Part shown: positions 25,614 to 35,489 of the stretch, piece after piece
Layout: every line of letters begins with the position of its first letter
Numbering within the stretch: position 1 is the stretch's first letter
NCBI RefSeq assembly: GCF_003449015.1
Contig: NZ_QRGD01000007.1
Span: 186,001 to 250,000, forward strand
Direction of reading: 5' to 3'
DNA from: Aureibaculum luteum
Lineage (GTDB): Bacteria; Bacteroidota; Bacteroidia; Flavobacteriales; Flavobacteriaceae
DNA length: 64,000 nucleotides
Program-made: the position numbers and the translations under genes
Notes under the pieces: generated by a model
Databases searched by the model: none
What the model was told of the DNA's origin: nothing
The model's input: only the letters and a program-made list of their open reading frames with translations

Positions 25614-27740
25614 TTATTTATGTAATTTTAATTGTATTCGTTTTCTAGCAACATCTACTTCTAATACTTTTATGATAATTTGTTGATGTAATGTAACATG
25701 TTCACTCACGTCTTTAACAAAAGAATCAGAAAGGTTTGAAACGTGTATTAATCCACTTTCTTTAATACCAATATCCACAAAACAACCAAAATTGGTAATG
25801 TTATTTACAATTCCGGGTAAGAGTTGTCCTTCTTTAACATCGTTTATAGTTTTAATGTTCTGATTAAAAGTAAACACTTTTGCCTTTTCACGCGGATCTA
25901 ACCCTGGTTTTTCTAATTCAGAAATGATGTCGGTTAAAGTGGGTAAACCTACTGTATTACTTGTGTATTTTTGCAATTCTATTTTTTGTAATATTTCTGA
26001 ATTTCCAATTAAGTCTTCCACATCCTTTTTTACTTCTTTTGCCATTCTTCCTACTATAGCATAACTTTCTGGATGCACAGCGGAATCATCCAATGGGTTT
26101 TTGGCATTTTTTATTCGTAGAAATCCGGCTCCTTGTTCAAAGGCTTTATCGCCTAAGCGAGCCACTTTTTTTATTTGCTTTCTTGACGTAAAAGCACCAT
26201 TCTCTTCACGGTATTCAACAATATTTTCTGCCAATTTTGGACCAATACCCGATACATAACTCAACAAAGATTCACTGGCGGTATTAATGTTTACACCAAT
26301 AGTGTTTACACAGCTTTCCACCACAGTATCTAAGCTCTGTTGTAATTTTGATTGATCAACATCATGTTGGTATTGCCCTACTCCAATAGATTTAGCATCA
26401 ATTTTCACTAATTCTGCTAAAGGATCAGCCAACCTTCTACCAATAGAAACGGCACCTCTTACGGTAACATCGTAATTAGGAAATTCATCTCTGGCAATTT
26501 TAGATGCTGAGTAAATGGAAGCTCCAGCTTCACTAACCACAAATACTTGTATGTCTTTGTTGAATCTGATTTTACGGATGAGGTGTTCTGTTTCTCGAGA
26601 TGCGGTTCCGTTCCCAATAGCAATGGCATCAATTTTATAGGCGTCTACCAAAGAACTTATCTTTTTAATAGCTCCTATATTGTCGTTTTGTGGAGCATGC
26701 GGGTAAATAGTTTCATTATGTACTAATCCACCTTGAGCGTTAAGACAAACCACTTTACAGCCCGATCTAAACCCCGGATCAATAGCCAATATATTTTTTT
26801 CGCCTAAAGGGGCACCCAATAGTAACTGTTTGAGATTTTTAGCAAAAACAAGAATGGCACTCTCGTCTGCTTTTTCTTTGGCTAGACTTAATATTTCATT
26901 GGATAGAGCAGGAAACAATAAGCGTTTATAAGCATCTTGGATTGCGATAATAATTTGATTGGCAGATTCACCATTAGTACGGACCATACGGTTTTCTATA
27001 TTGTACAAAGCCTTATCATTGTCAATTTCTATTTTTACACGTATAAACCCTTCTTTTTCCGCTCTTAAAATAGAGAGTAAACGGTGAGATGGACATCTGC
27101 TTAAACTTTCTGACCAATCGAAATAATCTCTAAATTTTTGAGCTTTTTCATCGTCTTTTTTACTGCCAATAACCTTTGTTGTAATTTGTGCAAAACGCTC
27201 TAATTGTTTACGGATATTATTTCTGATATCGGTTCGTTCGTTAATCCATTCAGAAATGATGTGTCTGGCACCTTCTAAAGCCTCTTCAACCGAGGTAATT
27301 TCACCTCTAAGGTATTTATTGGCAATAGAATTGATGTCACCACTGTGGGATTGGCTCATTATAATTTTAGCCAACGGTTCTAGTCCATTTTTCCGTGCAG
27401 TTTCGGCCTTTGTCTTACGTTTTTTCTTAAACGGTAAATAAAGGTCTTCTAAGGTGGTTAAATCGGTAGTTGATTTTACTTTTTGTTTGAGTTCATCAGT
27501 TAAAACCCCTTGTTCTTCCAATGATTTTAGAATAGAAAGCTTACGTTTTTCTAGGGTTTCAAATTGCTCTTTGTATTTGACAATATCGCCAATTTGAACT
27601 TCATCTAAGTTTCCAGTTACTTCTTTACGATACCGAGATATAAACGGAATGGTACAATCTTGATTTAATAATTCAATTGTGTTTTGTATTCCTCTATCAG
27701 GAAGGTTGGTAAAAGATCTTATGTAGTTGAGTAATTGCAT
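25614..27740 (-). CDS. tex: Tex-family RNA-binding transcription accessory protein
   Basis: A 708-residue Tex protein. In order: an N-terminal helical Tex domain (FISRYRKEVTGNLDE), a YqgF/RNase H-like domain (ILAIDPGFRSGCKVV), helix-hairpin-helix motifs (VSGIGPKLAENIVEYREENG), and a C-terminal S1 RNA-binding domain (LLPGIVNNITNFGCFVDIG to VARKRIQLKLHK). Tex binds RNA and RNA polymerase and influences transcription. The length is slightly below the usual 720-780. Downstream DUF2975/XRE genes are on the same strand, 72 bp away. Confidence 0.95.
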   Translation of the reverse strand: MQLLNYIRSFTNLPDRGIQNTIELLNQDCTIPFISRYRKEVTGNLDEVQIGDIVKYKEQFETLEKRKLSILKSLEEQGVLTDELKQKVKSTTDLTTLEDLYLPFKKKRKTKAETARKNGLEPLAKIIMSQSHSGDINSIANKYLRGEITSVEEALEGARHIISEWINERTDIRNNIRKQLERFAQITTKVIGSKKDDEKAQKFRDYFDWSESLSRCPSHRLLSILRAEKEGFIRVKIEIDNDKALYNIENRMVRTNGESANQIIIAIQDAYKRLLFPALSNEILSLAKEKADESAILVFAKNLKQLLLGAPLGEKNILAIDPGFRSGCKVVCLNAQGGLVHNETIYPHAPQNDNIGAIKKISSLVDAYKIDAIAIGNGTASRETEHLIRKIRFNKDIQVFVVSEAGASIYSASKIARDEFPNYDVTVRGAVSIGRRLADPLAELVKIDAKSIGVGQYQHDVDQSKLQQSLDTVVESCVNTIGVNINTASESLLSYVSGIGPKLAENIVEYREENGAFTSRKQIKKVARLGDKAFEQGAGFLRIKNAKNPLDDSAVHPESYAIVGRMAKEVKKDVEDLIGNSEILQKIELQKYTSNTVGLPTLTDIISELEKPGLDPREKAKVFTFNQNIKTINDVKEGQLLPGIVNNITNFGCFVDIGIKESGLIHVSNLSDSFVKDVSEHVTLHQQIIIKVLEVDVARKRIQLKLHK

Positions 27741-27800
27741 TGCTTAAATTGAACATGCAATATAAAAACTATCTCGCAGAAATATTGATTAAAATAGAAG

Positions 27801-27959
27801 TTATGCTACCTTTTTATGTAAATCAAAACAAGGACATTTTTTACAACGTTTTTGTTCGCCTTTTTTGAATTTTTTACAGCAATCACTTTTTACTTTATCA
27901 GGTATAAGACCTAATTTTTGTAACTTTTTAATCGCTTTTTTTTTCTTCTTTTTACCCAA
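27801..27959 (-). CDS. 52-residue Lys/Cys-rich small protein
   Basis: A short frame not covered by longer genes encodes a very basic protein: GKKKKKKAIKKLQKLGLIP, then SDCCKKF and RCKKCPCFDLHKK. The cysteines (CC, C, CPC) could bind a metal. The only in-frame start is TTG at 27957-27959; stop at 27801-27803. The composition is too structured to be chance, and similar small proteins are familiar in flavobacterial genomes, but the role is unknown. It sits in the gap between tex and the 28043-29491 gene. Confidence 0.55.
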   Translation of the reverse strand: MGKKKKKKAIKKLQKLGLIPDKVKSDCCKKFKKGEQKRCKKCPCFDLHKKVA

Positions 27960-28042
27960 AATTATTCAGATCATAAAATAATACTACAAATATAGTTATT
28001 TTTATTAAATCTAAATAAGTGTAATAATGTAGAATTGAAAAA

Positions 28043-29491
28043 TTAATCTTTGAACAAGGCTAACGTGTATTCTTCTTTTGGCCAAGGAGAGTAATTCCCT
28101 AAAATATAATAATCTTTAAACCTGAAAAGTGACTTCCCTTTTGATGACAAGTTATTTTCATCTTCATAATCTTTTATTTTGTCAAAGGCATTTTTTTCTA
28201 TTTCCCCTTTTAAGTGATTAAAATTATCATCAAAAAGCCCTTTAAATTGTATGGATTTAGTTCGAGAATAAGAATTGTATGCAAACATAGCTGGATTAAA
28301 AAAAACAGTAACTGCACCAAAAGTAGCCATGGGCAGACCCATACCCATCGGCATCATCATGCCACCTCCTGAGTTTACTTCTTGTTTACCTCCAATAGAA
28401 ATTTCATATGTATCGTTATGTTTAAAAACAGATATTCCAATATTACCATTGGTTATTTTTCTTAGAAATTTTCTTGTTTTTTCGAGTTCTCTGTAACTAT
28501 CAAATTCCCCTCCAATTTGAATTAAGGGAGTATTTTTAAATGATATAACCTCATCAACAGTAGTATTGTATTCTTTTATTAAATTACCTGTTTCAAAACT
28601 ATAAATAGAAAAATTAAATTTTTTCTTAGTGGCGGCTACCATATAAATATTGTCACCATTAATAAAGGTGTTGGTTTCTTTTAAATGGGTCTCTTTAAAC
28701 GGTTTGTCAAATTCAATAACTTCGTAATCAAACGAATCTAAGCTTAACGTTACAACTTTTGTAAAATCTTCATTTTCATCAAATGAGAATATTATTTCCG
28801 AACCTCGTTTATACATTTTTGTTTTTTCAGAGGTAATTTCAATGGCATTTGGATTTATTTCTTCAATTTTATTTATATCCACTAATTTTTTTAAACCATA
28901 ACTACCGTCGGCAGATATTGTCAAAAGGTTATAGAGTGATTCTTTTTCCTCGAAATCTTGTGATAAATCGATTTCTTTTTTTACAAATTGGGAACCTTTT
29001 TCGAAGACATAAACGTTCAATTTCGAAGTACGTCTGACAATAGTTAAGATGTAGAAATTATTATTGTATTCAACAGTTTGAATAAACTTTTCGTCTTTTA
29101 ATTCTAAAGGTATTTCAGCTACATTAGAATTGTCGTTTTCATAAGAAAATAATAAGGAAGCAAATTTATCTCTTCTCTTATTGGTCATGAAAATTGTATA
29201 ATTCCCGTTATAGATACTACTGCCAATAATTGTTTTATATTTTCGACTCCGTTTGTCGGAAACTATTTCATCAATTATTTTAAAATTACTATCAAATAAA
29301 TAACCATATGCTTGCTTGGCATCTGTAATAAATAGTGAAGTTTCTTGATTTTGCTCATTTACTATTGGAATGACCTCTTTAATATGTGCTTTTGAAGTTT
29401 TTAAATAATTATTAAATGTTATTATTTCTTCTTGAGCAAATGAAGAAAAACTTATAGATAAGGCATAAATAAATAGTATTACTTTTTTCAT
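28043..29491 (-). CDS. secreted protein of unknown function
   Basis: 482 residues with a signal peptide (MKKVILFIYALSISFSSFAQ). The mature part looks like a repetitive beta-rich, possibly propeller-like domain, with recurrent aromatic and charged blocks. Near residue 380 there is an unusual Gly/Met-rich hydrophobic stretch (GGGMMMPMGMGLPMATFGA). No known family was recognised. The ATG at 29489-29491 is chosen over an in-frame TTG two codons earlier. It lies 12 bp after the NlpE/META lipoprotein gene, forming a unit with it and metG. Confidence 0.65.
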   Translation of the reverse strand: MKKVILFIYALSISFSSFAQEEIITFNNYLKTSKAHIKEVIPIVNEQNQETSLFITDAKQAYGYLFDSNFKIIDEIVSDKRSRKYKTIIGSSIYNGNYTIFMTNKRRDKFASLLFSYENDNSNVAEIPLELKDEKFIQTVEYNNNFYILTIVRRTSKLNVYVFEKGSQFVKKEIDLSQDFEEKESLYNLLTISADGSYGLKKLVDINKIEEINPNAIEITSEKTKMYKRGSEIIFSFDENEDFTKVVTLSLDSFDYEVIEFDKPFKETHLKETNTFINGDNIYMVAATKKKFNFSIYSFETGNLIKEYNTTVDEVISFKNTPLIQIGGEFDSYRELEKTRKFLRKITNGNIGISVFKHNDTYEISIGGKQEVNSGGGMMMPMGMGLPMATFGAVTVFFNPAMFAYNSYSRTKSIQFKGLFDDNFNHLKGEIEKNAFDKIKDYEDENNLSSKGKSLFRFKDYYILGNYSPWPKEEYTLALFKD

Positions 29492-29503
29492 AAACAATTC
29501 ATT

Positions 29504-30289
29504 CTAATAAAAATAGGCCACTTCAAATTTTGCTAACGGAGCCATTTTCGCTTTGTTCAAAGTCATCGTTTCTCCGTTAAGCGAATAATTATCGGCAGTA
29601 TTGAGAACCTTTAAAAACTGAGTTTCAGTTTCCATATTTGGACAATACATTTTTGTGGCACCTAGTTGTGAAAAAACAATTTGATTCCCTTCTTTAAGTT
29701 CAAAAGTGCCAAAAAAGCGATTACAACCTGCATTACCATAAATTTTGTTTTCTTCTTCAGGTCTTAGAATTAAATAAGGTTGTTTACCTTTTTTCTTGTC
29801 AAAGTCTACTTTTTGGCCATACAATTCGACTAATTTCCAATGTCTGTCTGTAAGTTGTGAATTTTGTTTGTTGAAAATATATTGTTGAGCTAAATCACCT
29901 GTAATTTTATTACCGTTTTCATCTAATTTCCAAATCCTATTTTCACCAACAAAATAATGTTCAGTATTTTGATTGTTTAGCGTAATTATTTGTCCGGTTT
30001 TACTCCAAGAAAAAGAACCTTTATCTTCAAAAATAGTATCTTTTTTACCTAAGTATTTTGATTTTTTAAGAAAAGTTAAATCATTGTTTAATATAAGAAC
30101 GGTTTGAATGCCTTCACAATCTGCACAAGGCAAGTTGCCTTGATAAGTGCCGCTCCAGTCTAAAGAATTCATACTGTTATGCATATCAATAACCGTTTCT
30201 TCTACTTTTTTTTCACTTATTTTTTTCTTTGTGCTACAGCTAGACAAGGCAATTGTAAGTATAATTAAGCTTATCTTTATTAATTTCAT
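29504..30289 (-). CDS. NlpE/META-domain lipoprotein
   Basis: 261 residues. The lipoprotein signal ends at C18 (IALSSC). Residues about 42-135 match the NlpE N-terminal domain (GTYQGNLPCADCEGIQT, with its CxxC). Residues about 148-255 form a META domain (HWKLVELYGQ, NAGCNRFFGTFEL). NlpE-like proteins report envelope and copper stress in other phyla; in Bacteroidota the role is not established. It sits 12 bp downstream of metG on the same strand. Confidence 0.85.
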   Translation of the reverse strand: MKLIKISLIILTIALSSCSTKKKISEKKVEETVIDMHNSMNSLDWSGTYQGNLPCADCEGIQTVLILNNDLTFLKKSKYLGKKDTIFEDKGSFSWSKTGQIITLNNQNTEHYFVGENRIWKLDENGNKITGDLAQQYIFNKQNSQLTDRHWKLVELYGQKVDFDKKKGKQPYLILRPEEENKIYGNAGCNRFFGTFELKEGNQIVFSQLGATKMYCPNMETETQFLKVLNTADNYSLNGETMTLNKAKMAPLAKFEVAYFY

Positions 30290-30301
30290 GATTATAATTG
30301 T

Positions 30302-32389
30302 TTATGATATCTGTCCACCATTTACAACATTAGCATCAGGTTCTACAAATGCCAATTTTCCGTCAGAAGTATCGCACATTAATATCATTCCTTGACTTTC
30401 TACACCACGAATAGTACGTGGAGCCAAATTGGTTAGTACAGTGACCTGTTTTCCGATAATGTCTTCTGGGCTAAAACTTTCAGCAATACCAGAAACGATG
30501 GTTCTAATATCGATACCAACATCAACTTTTAACTGTAATAATTTTTTCGTTTTAGCTACTTTTACAGCTTCTAAAATCGTGCCAATTCTAATGTCTAGTT
30601 TTGTGAAATCATCAAATTCAATGGTTTCCTTTTGAGGTTCAACCGACTGGTTTTCTAGTTCGTTGGCTTTCTTTGAAGCCGCTAACTTTTCCAATTGAAT
30701 TTGAATTTCAGCATCTTCTATTTTTGCGAATAACAATTCTGCTTTGTCTATTTGATGGCCTGTTTTTAGTAAAACATTTTCTTTAGAAACGCTGTTCCAT
30801 GACATTTCTTCGGAGCCTGTGCCAAGCGGAGTTGAGGTGCTTGAACTGACATTCAACATGCCTTTTAGTTTGTTAGAAGTAAATGGTAAAAAAGGCTCAC
30901 TCAAAATTGAAAGTGCCGTCGCTATTTGAAGTGCTACAAACATTATCGTTTTTACGCGTTCTTCATCTTGCTTAATTACTTTCCAAGGTTCTTCATCCGC
31001 TAAATATTTATTACCCATTCTGGCAAGATTCATTAACTCGTTTTGAGCCTCTCTGAATCTGTATCTTTCAATAGATTTTGAAATAATTTGAGGATATTTT
31101 TTTAACATCATCAAGGTGTCTTCATCTACTTCGCTAAATGCATTCGGACTGGGTACAATTCCGTTATAGTACTTATGAGTTAACACCACCACACGGTTAA
31201 TAAAATTCCCAAAAATGGCAACTAACTCATTATTGTTTCTTGCTTGAAAATCCTTCCAAGTAAAGTCATTATCTTTAGTTTCAGGTGCATTTGCAGTTAG
31301 TGTATAACGCAACACATCTTGTTTGCCAGGAAAATCCTCTAAATATTCGTGCAACCAAACTGCCCAGTTTTTTGAAGTGGAAAGTTTATTTCCTTCCAAA
31401 TTTAAAAACTCATTTGCGGGTACGTTTTCAGGTAAAATATAAGAACCTTCTGCCTTAAGCATACTCGGGAAAATAATACAGTGAAAAACGATATTATCTT
31501 TACCTATAAAATGCAATAATTTGGTGTCTTCATCTTTCCAATACGGTTCCCAATCCTTACCGGTACGTTCTGCCCATTCTTTTGTTGATGAAATATAACC
31601 AATAGGAGCATCAAACCAAACATAAAGCACTTTGCCTTCACCACCTTCAACGGGAACTGGGATTCCCCAATCTAAATCACGAGTTACCGCTCTAGGTCTT
31701 AAACCGTCATCTAACCAAGATTTTACTTGGCCCAATACATTAGGTTTCCAGTCATTGGCATGCCCTTCAACTATCCAAGTTCTTAACCAATCTTGGTATT
31801 GATCTAAAGGTAAAAACCAGTGTTTTGTTTCTTTTAACGTAGGTGTGTTTCCAGTAATAGCTGATTTCGGATTAATTAAATCCGTAGCATTATGACTCGT
31901 TCCGCAATTTTCACATTGATCGCCATAACTTTCTTCAAAACCACATTTAGGGCACGTACCTACAACAAATCGATCTGCTAAAAATTGATTGGCTTCCGCA
32001 TCGTACAATTGTTCATTAGTTTCTTCAATAAACTTACCGTCTTCATATAGTTTTTTAAAAAAATCAGAGGCAGTATCATGATGTACTTTAGCCGTAGTAC
32101 GTGAATAATTATCAAATGAAATTCCAAATTCAGCAAATGATTTTTTAATCATTTCATGGTATTTGTCAACCACTTGTTGAGGCGAAATTCCTTCCTTTTT
32201 CGCCTTTATAGTAATGGGTACGCCATGCTCATCTGAGCCGCATATGTAAAGTACATCGCTACCTTGTAAACGTTGATAACGGGCATAAATATCTGCGGGC
32301 ACATAAACTCCGGCCAAATGTCCAATATGTACGGGGCCATTTGTGTAGGGTAAAGCTGCAGTAATAGTATATCTTTTCGGTGTGTTCAT
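30302..32389 (-). CDS. metG: methionyl-tRNA synthetase with C-terminal tRNA-binding domain
   Basis: A 695-residue methionyl-tRNA synthetase. The HIGH motif is H21-I-G-H24. A zinc knuckle ([18 protein letters not shown]) lies in the connective peptide, and the KMSKS loop reads KLSTS. The C-terminal 110 residues are a Trbp111-like tRNA-binding/dimerisation domain ([17 protein letters not shown]). A Ser/Thr-rich stretch ([15 protein letters not shown]) lies in the linker before it. It charges initiator and elongator tRNA-Met in the cytoplasm. A good -7 box lies upstream at 32408-32415. Confidence 0.97.
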   Translation of the reverse strand: MNTPKRYTITAALPYTNGPVHIGHLAGVYVPADIYARYQRLQGSDVLYICGSDEHGVPITIKAKKEGISPQQVVDKYHEMIKKSFAEFGISFDNYSRTTAKVHHDTASDFFKKLYEDGKFIEETNEQLYDAEANQFLADRFVVGTCPKCGFEESYGDQCENCGTSHNATDLINPKSAITGNTPTLKETKHWFLPLDQYQDWLRTWIVEGHANDWKPNVLGQVKSWLDDGLRPRAVTRDLDWGIPVPVEGGEGKVLYVWFDAPIGYISSTKEWAERTGKDWEPYWKDEDTKLLHFIGKDNIVFHCIIFPSMLKAEGSYILPENVPANEFLNLEGNKLSTSKNWAVWLHEYLEDFPGKQDVLRYTLTANAPETKDNDFTWKDFQARNNNELVAIFGNFINRVVVLTHKYYNGIVPSPNAFSEVDEDTLMMLKKYPQIISKSIERYRFREAQNELMNLARMGNKYLADEEPWKVIKQDEERVKTIMFVALQIATALSILSEPFLPFTSNKLKGMLNVSSSTSTPLGTGSEEMSWNSVSKENVLLKTGHQIDKAELLFAKIEDAEIQIQLEKLAASKKANELENQSVEPQKETIEFDDFTKLDIRIGTILEAVKVAKTKKLLQLKVDVGIDIRTIVSGIAESFSPEDIIGKQVTVLTNLAPRTIRGVESQGMILMCDTSDGKLAFVEPDANVVNGGQIS

Positions 32390-32407
32390 TCCTCAATTTT
32401 AGTAGGG

Positions 32408-32415
32408 CAAAAGTA
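32408..32415 (-). promoter_or_regulatory. -7 box of the metG promoter
   Basis: The minus strand reads TACTTTTG, an exact TAnnTTTG match, 18 bp before the metG ATG in the divergent metG/LD-carboxypeptidase region. No TTG is seen at the -33 position. Confidence 0.5.
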
Positions 32416-32492
32416 AGAAAAAGCACTCATAACACTAGTTATATTTAGCATTTTATATACTTTTACACAAAACCCCATCAATTAAAATTATC

Positions 32493-33479
32493 ATGAATAA
32501 AATTTTTAGCGTTTTCTTATTATTTATCTCAATAACGCTTTTAGCACAGAATGACAGTAATACTTCATTGATTAAACCACCTACTTTACAAAAAGGTGAT
32601 ATGGTAATGATTGTAGCTCCAGCAGGTATTGTTAGAGATTCAGTTGGTGTTAAAAATGGGATTGACTTATTAAAAAAGTGGGGACTGAAAGTGAAATTAG
32701 GTAAGAACTTATTCAATCAATATTTTAGATTTGCCGGTACTGATGAAGAACGCTTGGCTGATTTTCAAGAAGCCTTAGATGATGATGATGTAAAAGCGAT
32801 TTGGTGTGCTAGAGGTGGTTATGGAGCCATTCGGATTTTAGATGATCTTGATTTTACAAAGTTTAAGCAAAATCCTAAATGGATTATTGGTTTTTCAGAT
32901 ATAACGGCCTTTCACAATGAAGTGCACATTATGGGTATTGAAACGATGCATGGTATAATGCCATTGACCTACAAACCTGATAGTAAAGAACAGCGACAAG
33001 CCTTAAAATCGTTGAAGAGGGCTTTTTTTGGTAAAAGAGTAACGTATAGAGTTGCTGAATCTGATTTTAATCGTGAAGGTACTACTGAAGGCGAAGTTGT
33101 CGGTGGTAATTTATCTTTGGTATATAGTATGTTAGGGTCAAAATCGCAGATAGATGCTAATGGTAAAATTTTGTTTTTGGAAGAGGTTGGTGAAGCTTTG
33201 TATCATATTGATAGAATGATGATAAGCTTGAAAAGAGCGGGCTATTTTGAAAACTGTAAAGGGCTTATTATTGGTGGAATGTCCGATCGAAAAACCGATG
33301 CTTCTGAATTTGGAATGACTTATGAAGAAATAATTTTAGATGCTGTAAAAGAATATGATTTTCCAGTAGCATTTGATTTCCCAGCAGGTCATATTACAGA
33401 TAACCGTACCTTGATTCTAGGAAGAAAAATTGAAATGAAAGTTAAAGGAAGTAAGACGGTTGTAAAGTTTGAGAAATAG
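32493..33479 (+). CDS. LD-carboxypeptidase (S66 family, exported)
   Basis: 328 residues with signal peptide MNKIFSVFLLFISITLLAQ. The S66 muramoyltetrapeptide carboxypeptidase fold shows the Ser-Glu-His triad as S135 (GFSDITAF), E230 or E231 (LFLEEVGE) and H300 (PAGHITDN). The enzyme removes the terminal D-alanine from tetrapeptides in peptidoglycan turnover. Cytoplasmic LdcA is usual, so the export signal points to a periplasmic role. Divergent from metG. Confidence 0.9.
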   Translation: MNKIFSVFLLFISITLLAQNDSNTSLIKPPTLQKGDMVMIVAPAGIVRDSVGVKNGIDLLKKWGLKVKLGKNLFNQYFRFAGTDEERLADFQEALDDDDVKAIWCARGGYGAIRILDDLDFTKFKQNPKWIIGFSDITAFHNEVHIMGIETMHGIMPLTYKPDSKEQRQALKSLKRAFFGKRVTYRVAESDFNREGTTEGEVVGGNLSLVYSMLGSKSQIDANGKILFLEEVGEALYHIDRMMISLKRAGYFENCKGLIIGGMSDRKTDASEFGMTYEEIILDAVKEYDFPVAFDFPAGHITDNRTLILGRKIEMKVKGSKTVVKFEK

Positions 33480-33486
33480 AAAAATC

Positions 33487-33520
33487 GCCTCCCTAACCCT
33501 CGCCAAAGGGAAGGGCATTT
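33487..33520 (+). repeat. REP-like intergenic relic (copy 1)
   Basis: CCTCCCTAACCCTCGCC followed by AAAGGGAAGGGCATTTGAG in the gap before the YraN gene. G/C-rich blocks like this stand out from the AT-rich surroundings and have a related copy in inverted orientation at 34020-34058. Confidence 0.4.
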
Positions 33521-33587
33521 GAGGGTGAAACACTTTCTTTAAACTTACAATTCCTGAATAATATATATCATGTTAAACTTATAAATT

Positions 33588-33947
33588 ATGGCTGATCATA
33601 ATGAATTAGGAAAAAAAGGGGAGGAGTTGGCCATTGCCTATTTAAAAAAAAATGGATATAAAATTCGCGATATCAATTATAGATATTTAAAGGCAGAAAT
33701 AGATATTATAGCACAAAAAGACGATGTTTTAGCCATTGTTGAAGTAAAAACGCGTTCTACACGAGATTTTGGTTTACCGCAGGACTTTGTAAACCAAAAG
33801 AAAATAAAATTACTCGTTATGGCTGCCGACCATTATGTAGTTTCTAAAGATTTAGATGTTAATGTACGGTTTGATATTATTGCCATTATAAATGATAAAA
33901 ATAAATTTGAAATTGAGCATTTAGAAGATGCTTTTTATCATTTTTAG
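33588..33947 (+). CDS. YraN/UPF0102 family endonuclease-like protein
   Basis: 119 residues, full length for the UPF0102 family. It has the PD-(D/E)XK-type core LKAEIDIIAQKDDVLAIVEVKTRS (motif residues E, D and E-x-K). The fold is that of restriction-like nucleases such as Holliday-junction resolvases; the cellular role of the family is uncertain. Start ATG at 33588. It is flanked by two REP-like relics. Confidence 0.9.
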   Translation: MADHNELGKKGEELAIAYLKKNGYKIRDINYRYLKAEIDIIAQKDDVLAIVEVKTRSTRDFGLPQDFVNQKKIKLLVMAADHYVVSKDLDVNVRFDIIAIINDKNKFEIEHLEDAFYHF

Positions 33948-34019
33948 TCGCTCATAAACTACTGTCAGCACGAGTGTTTTTGCGTTATGAAATGGAACAA
34001 AAAACATATTATTTCCTAC

Positions 34020-34058
34020 CCTTTTTTCAAGGGAAGGTGCCGTTAGGCGGAGGGGTTT
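34020..34058 (+). repeat. REP-like intergenic relic (copy 2, inverted)
   Basis: CCCTTTTTTCAAGGGAAGG followed by TGCCGTTAGGCGGAGGGG. It lies between the converging YraN and TlpA-like genes and contains the CCTT...AAGG and CGGAGGGG blocks seen in common flavobacterial intergenic repeats. Confidence 0.4.
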
Positions 34059-35403
34059 ATTTATTTCCCTCAAAAAATGCTTTCACATCCTCAATAGTAT
34101 CAGGTTTTGCCATAATATTTTTGTTAGCATCTAATACAAAATAGGAAGGAGTAGAGGTTACTCCATATTCTCGAGCAAATTCATTTTTCCATTTGTGTGC
34201 TCCATACACATTTATAAACGAAGGGTAGTTTAAAATTAATTTTTGCCAGATCGGTTTACTAGTTTCTTCTTCCATACCAACCGCTATAACTTTGATTTTT
34301 GTGTTTCCCTTTAAATAGTCGTTTAGAACAGGAATTTCTTTTAGGCAATGTCCACATTGTGAACTCCAAAAAATTACTAGGTAGGTGTCACTTCCTGATA
34401 ACTTATAGAGGTCGTTCTTTACATTGTTAATAGTCCAATTGATATTTGGTGCTTTATTACCAATAGCTGTTTTAATTTTAACTTCAACATCTTTTTTAAA
34501 GTCTAAATCTTGATAACTAGCAGGTAGTTTATTGTAATAATTCTCTAGTATAAATCGAACTATAGGTACATTTTGCTGTTGTGTGAAGTTATATAATAGA
34601 ACTTCTTCAATATCTTTCGCTAAGCGATAGTTTGTTCCAATTTTTGTAATTACCGTTGTAATCGCTTCTTTTTTAAGTTGATTGTTAACTTGATAGTCAT
34701 CAGAGGCATTCAAGTAAAAAATATAGTCGTTTATTTTGTCGGTTATAAAAGTTGAACCCAACAAGGTCTCATTATTAAAATCAACAGTATCGAAAAAATG
34801 TGTTTTTGTACTTTTAAGATAATCATTTGGTTTTTCAATAGGTTGTGATGCATTATAACGCCCACTTGCTTTTATAAAATGATAAGCAAGTTTGCCTTTT
34901 GATTGTTTCTCTGATTGCTCTTGTGTTTCGACTAAATCGGCATGTTTTTTCTGATATAAAGCGTTGATTTTAGGTTTATTTTGAGTGCTAAAATAGGCCA
35001 CTTGTAGCGAGTCTAAAGTGTATTGAATTCCAGCAGATTTATTCAAATAAGAATAGTACAATTTATTTTCTTCTGAACTTGAAAATTGAATTTCTTTATT
35101 AGGATTTTCGGGATTAAATGTAAAAGCAATGTCTTCATTATTATAAATAACATCTATAAAAAGTTGATTTTGTAAATCGTACACCAAACGGTAAATACCC
35201 ACATTTAATGTGTCGGATAATGTAAAGGAAAATGCTCCTTCTTTGATATCAGCATTAGCAATATAGTTTTGTTTTGCTCCTTGCATATGGTATAAAATCA
35301 TCCATTCAAAATCAGCATTAGGTTGCATTTTACCAGTAATGGTATGTTGGGCGTTAGCAAAAGCAGTTGCTAATAAAAGTAAAAGTAAAAATTTCTTAAT
35401 CAT
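34057..35403 (-). CDS. TlpA-type thiol-disulfide oxidoreductase with N-terminal DUF4369-like domain
   Basis: 448 residues. A signal peptide (MIKKFLLLLLLATAFANAQ) is followed by a DUF4369-like beta domain (about 20-120), a helical linker, and a C-terminal thioredoxin domain from about 315. Its redox pair is C350-G-H-C353 (WSSQCGHCLKE) with the cis-Pro loop TSTPSYF. Acts in the periplasm or at the outer membrane to reduce or exchange disulfides. The layout is typical for Bacteroidota. Convergent with the YraN gene. Confidence 0.9.
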   Translation of the reverse strand: MIKKFLLLLLLATAFANAQHTITGKMQPNADFEWMILYHMQGAKQNYIANADIKEGAFSFTLSDTLNVGIYRLVYDLQNQLFIDVIYNNEDIAFTFNPENPNKEIQFSSSEENKLYYSYLNKSAGIQYTLDSLQVAYFSTQNKPKINALYQKKHADLVETQEQSEKQSKGKLAYHFIKASGRYNASQPIEKPNDYLKSTKTHFFDTVDFNNETLLGSTFITDKINDYIFYLNASDDYQVNNQLKKEAITTVITKIGTNYRLAKDIEEVLLYNFTQQQNVPIVRFILENYYNKLPASYQDLDFKKDVEVKIKTAIGNKAPNINWTINNVKNDLYKLSGSDTYLVIFWSSQCGHCLKEIPVLNDYLKGNTKIKVIAVGMEEETSKPIWQKLILNYPSFINVYGAHKWKNEFAREYGVTSTPSYFVLDANKNIMAKPDTIEDVKAFFEGNK

Positions 35404-35424
35404 AATGTTAATATATATAAACGT

Positions 35425-35467
35425 TGGTTCGAGTGCCTCGCTTTTCGGGCGGCGTATTGAGAACTAG
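35425..35467 (+). repeat. REP-like GC-rich intergenic element
   Basis: GGTTCGAGTGCCTCGC, then TTTTCGGGCGGCG, then TATTGAGAACTAG. The ends TTCGAGT and ATTGAGAA form an imperfect inverted repeat, and the base composition is unlike its neighbours. It resembles the TCGAGTG...GAGAACTAG repeats scattered in flavobacterial genomes. Confidence 0.4.
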
Positions 35468-35489
35468 TCAAAAACCAAACCAAATATAG

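Noticed and set aside
32453-32716. Minus-strand ORF opposite the LD-carboxypeptidase start
   Set aside because: Lies antisense over the signal peptide and first domain of a recognisable enzyme and has no features of its own.
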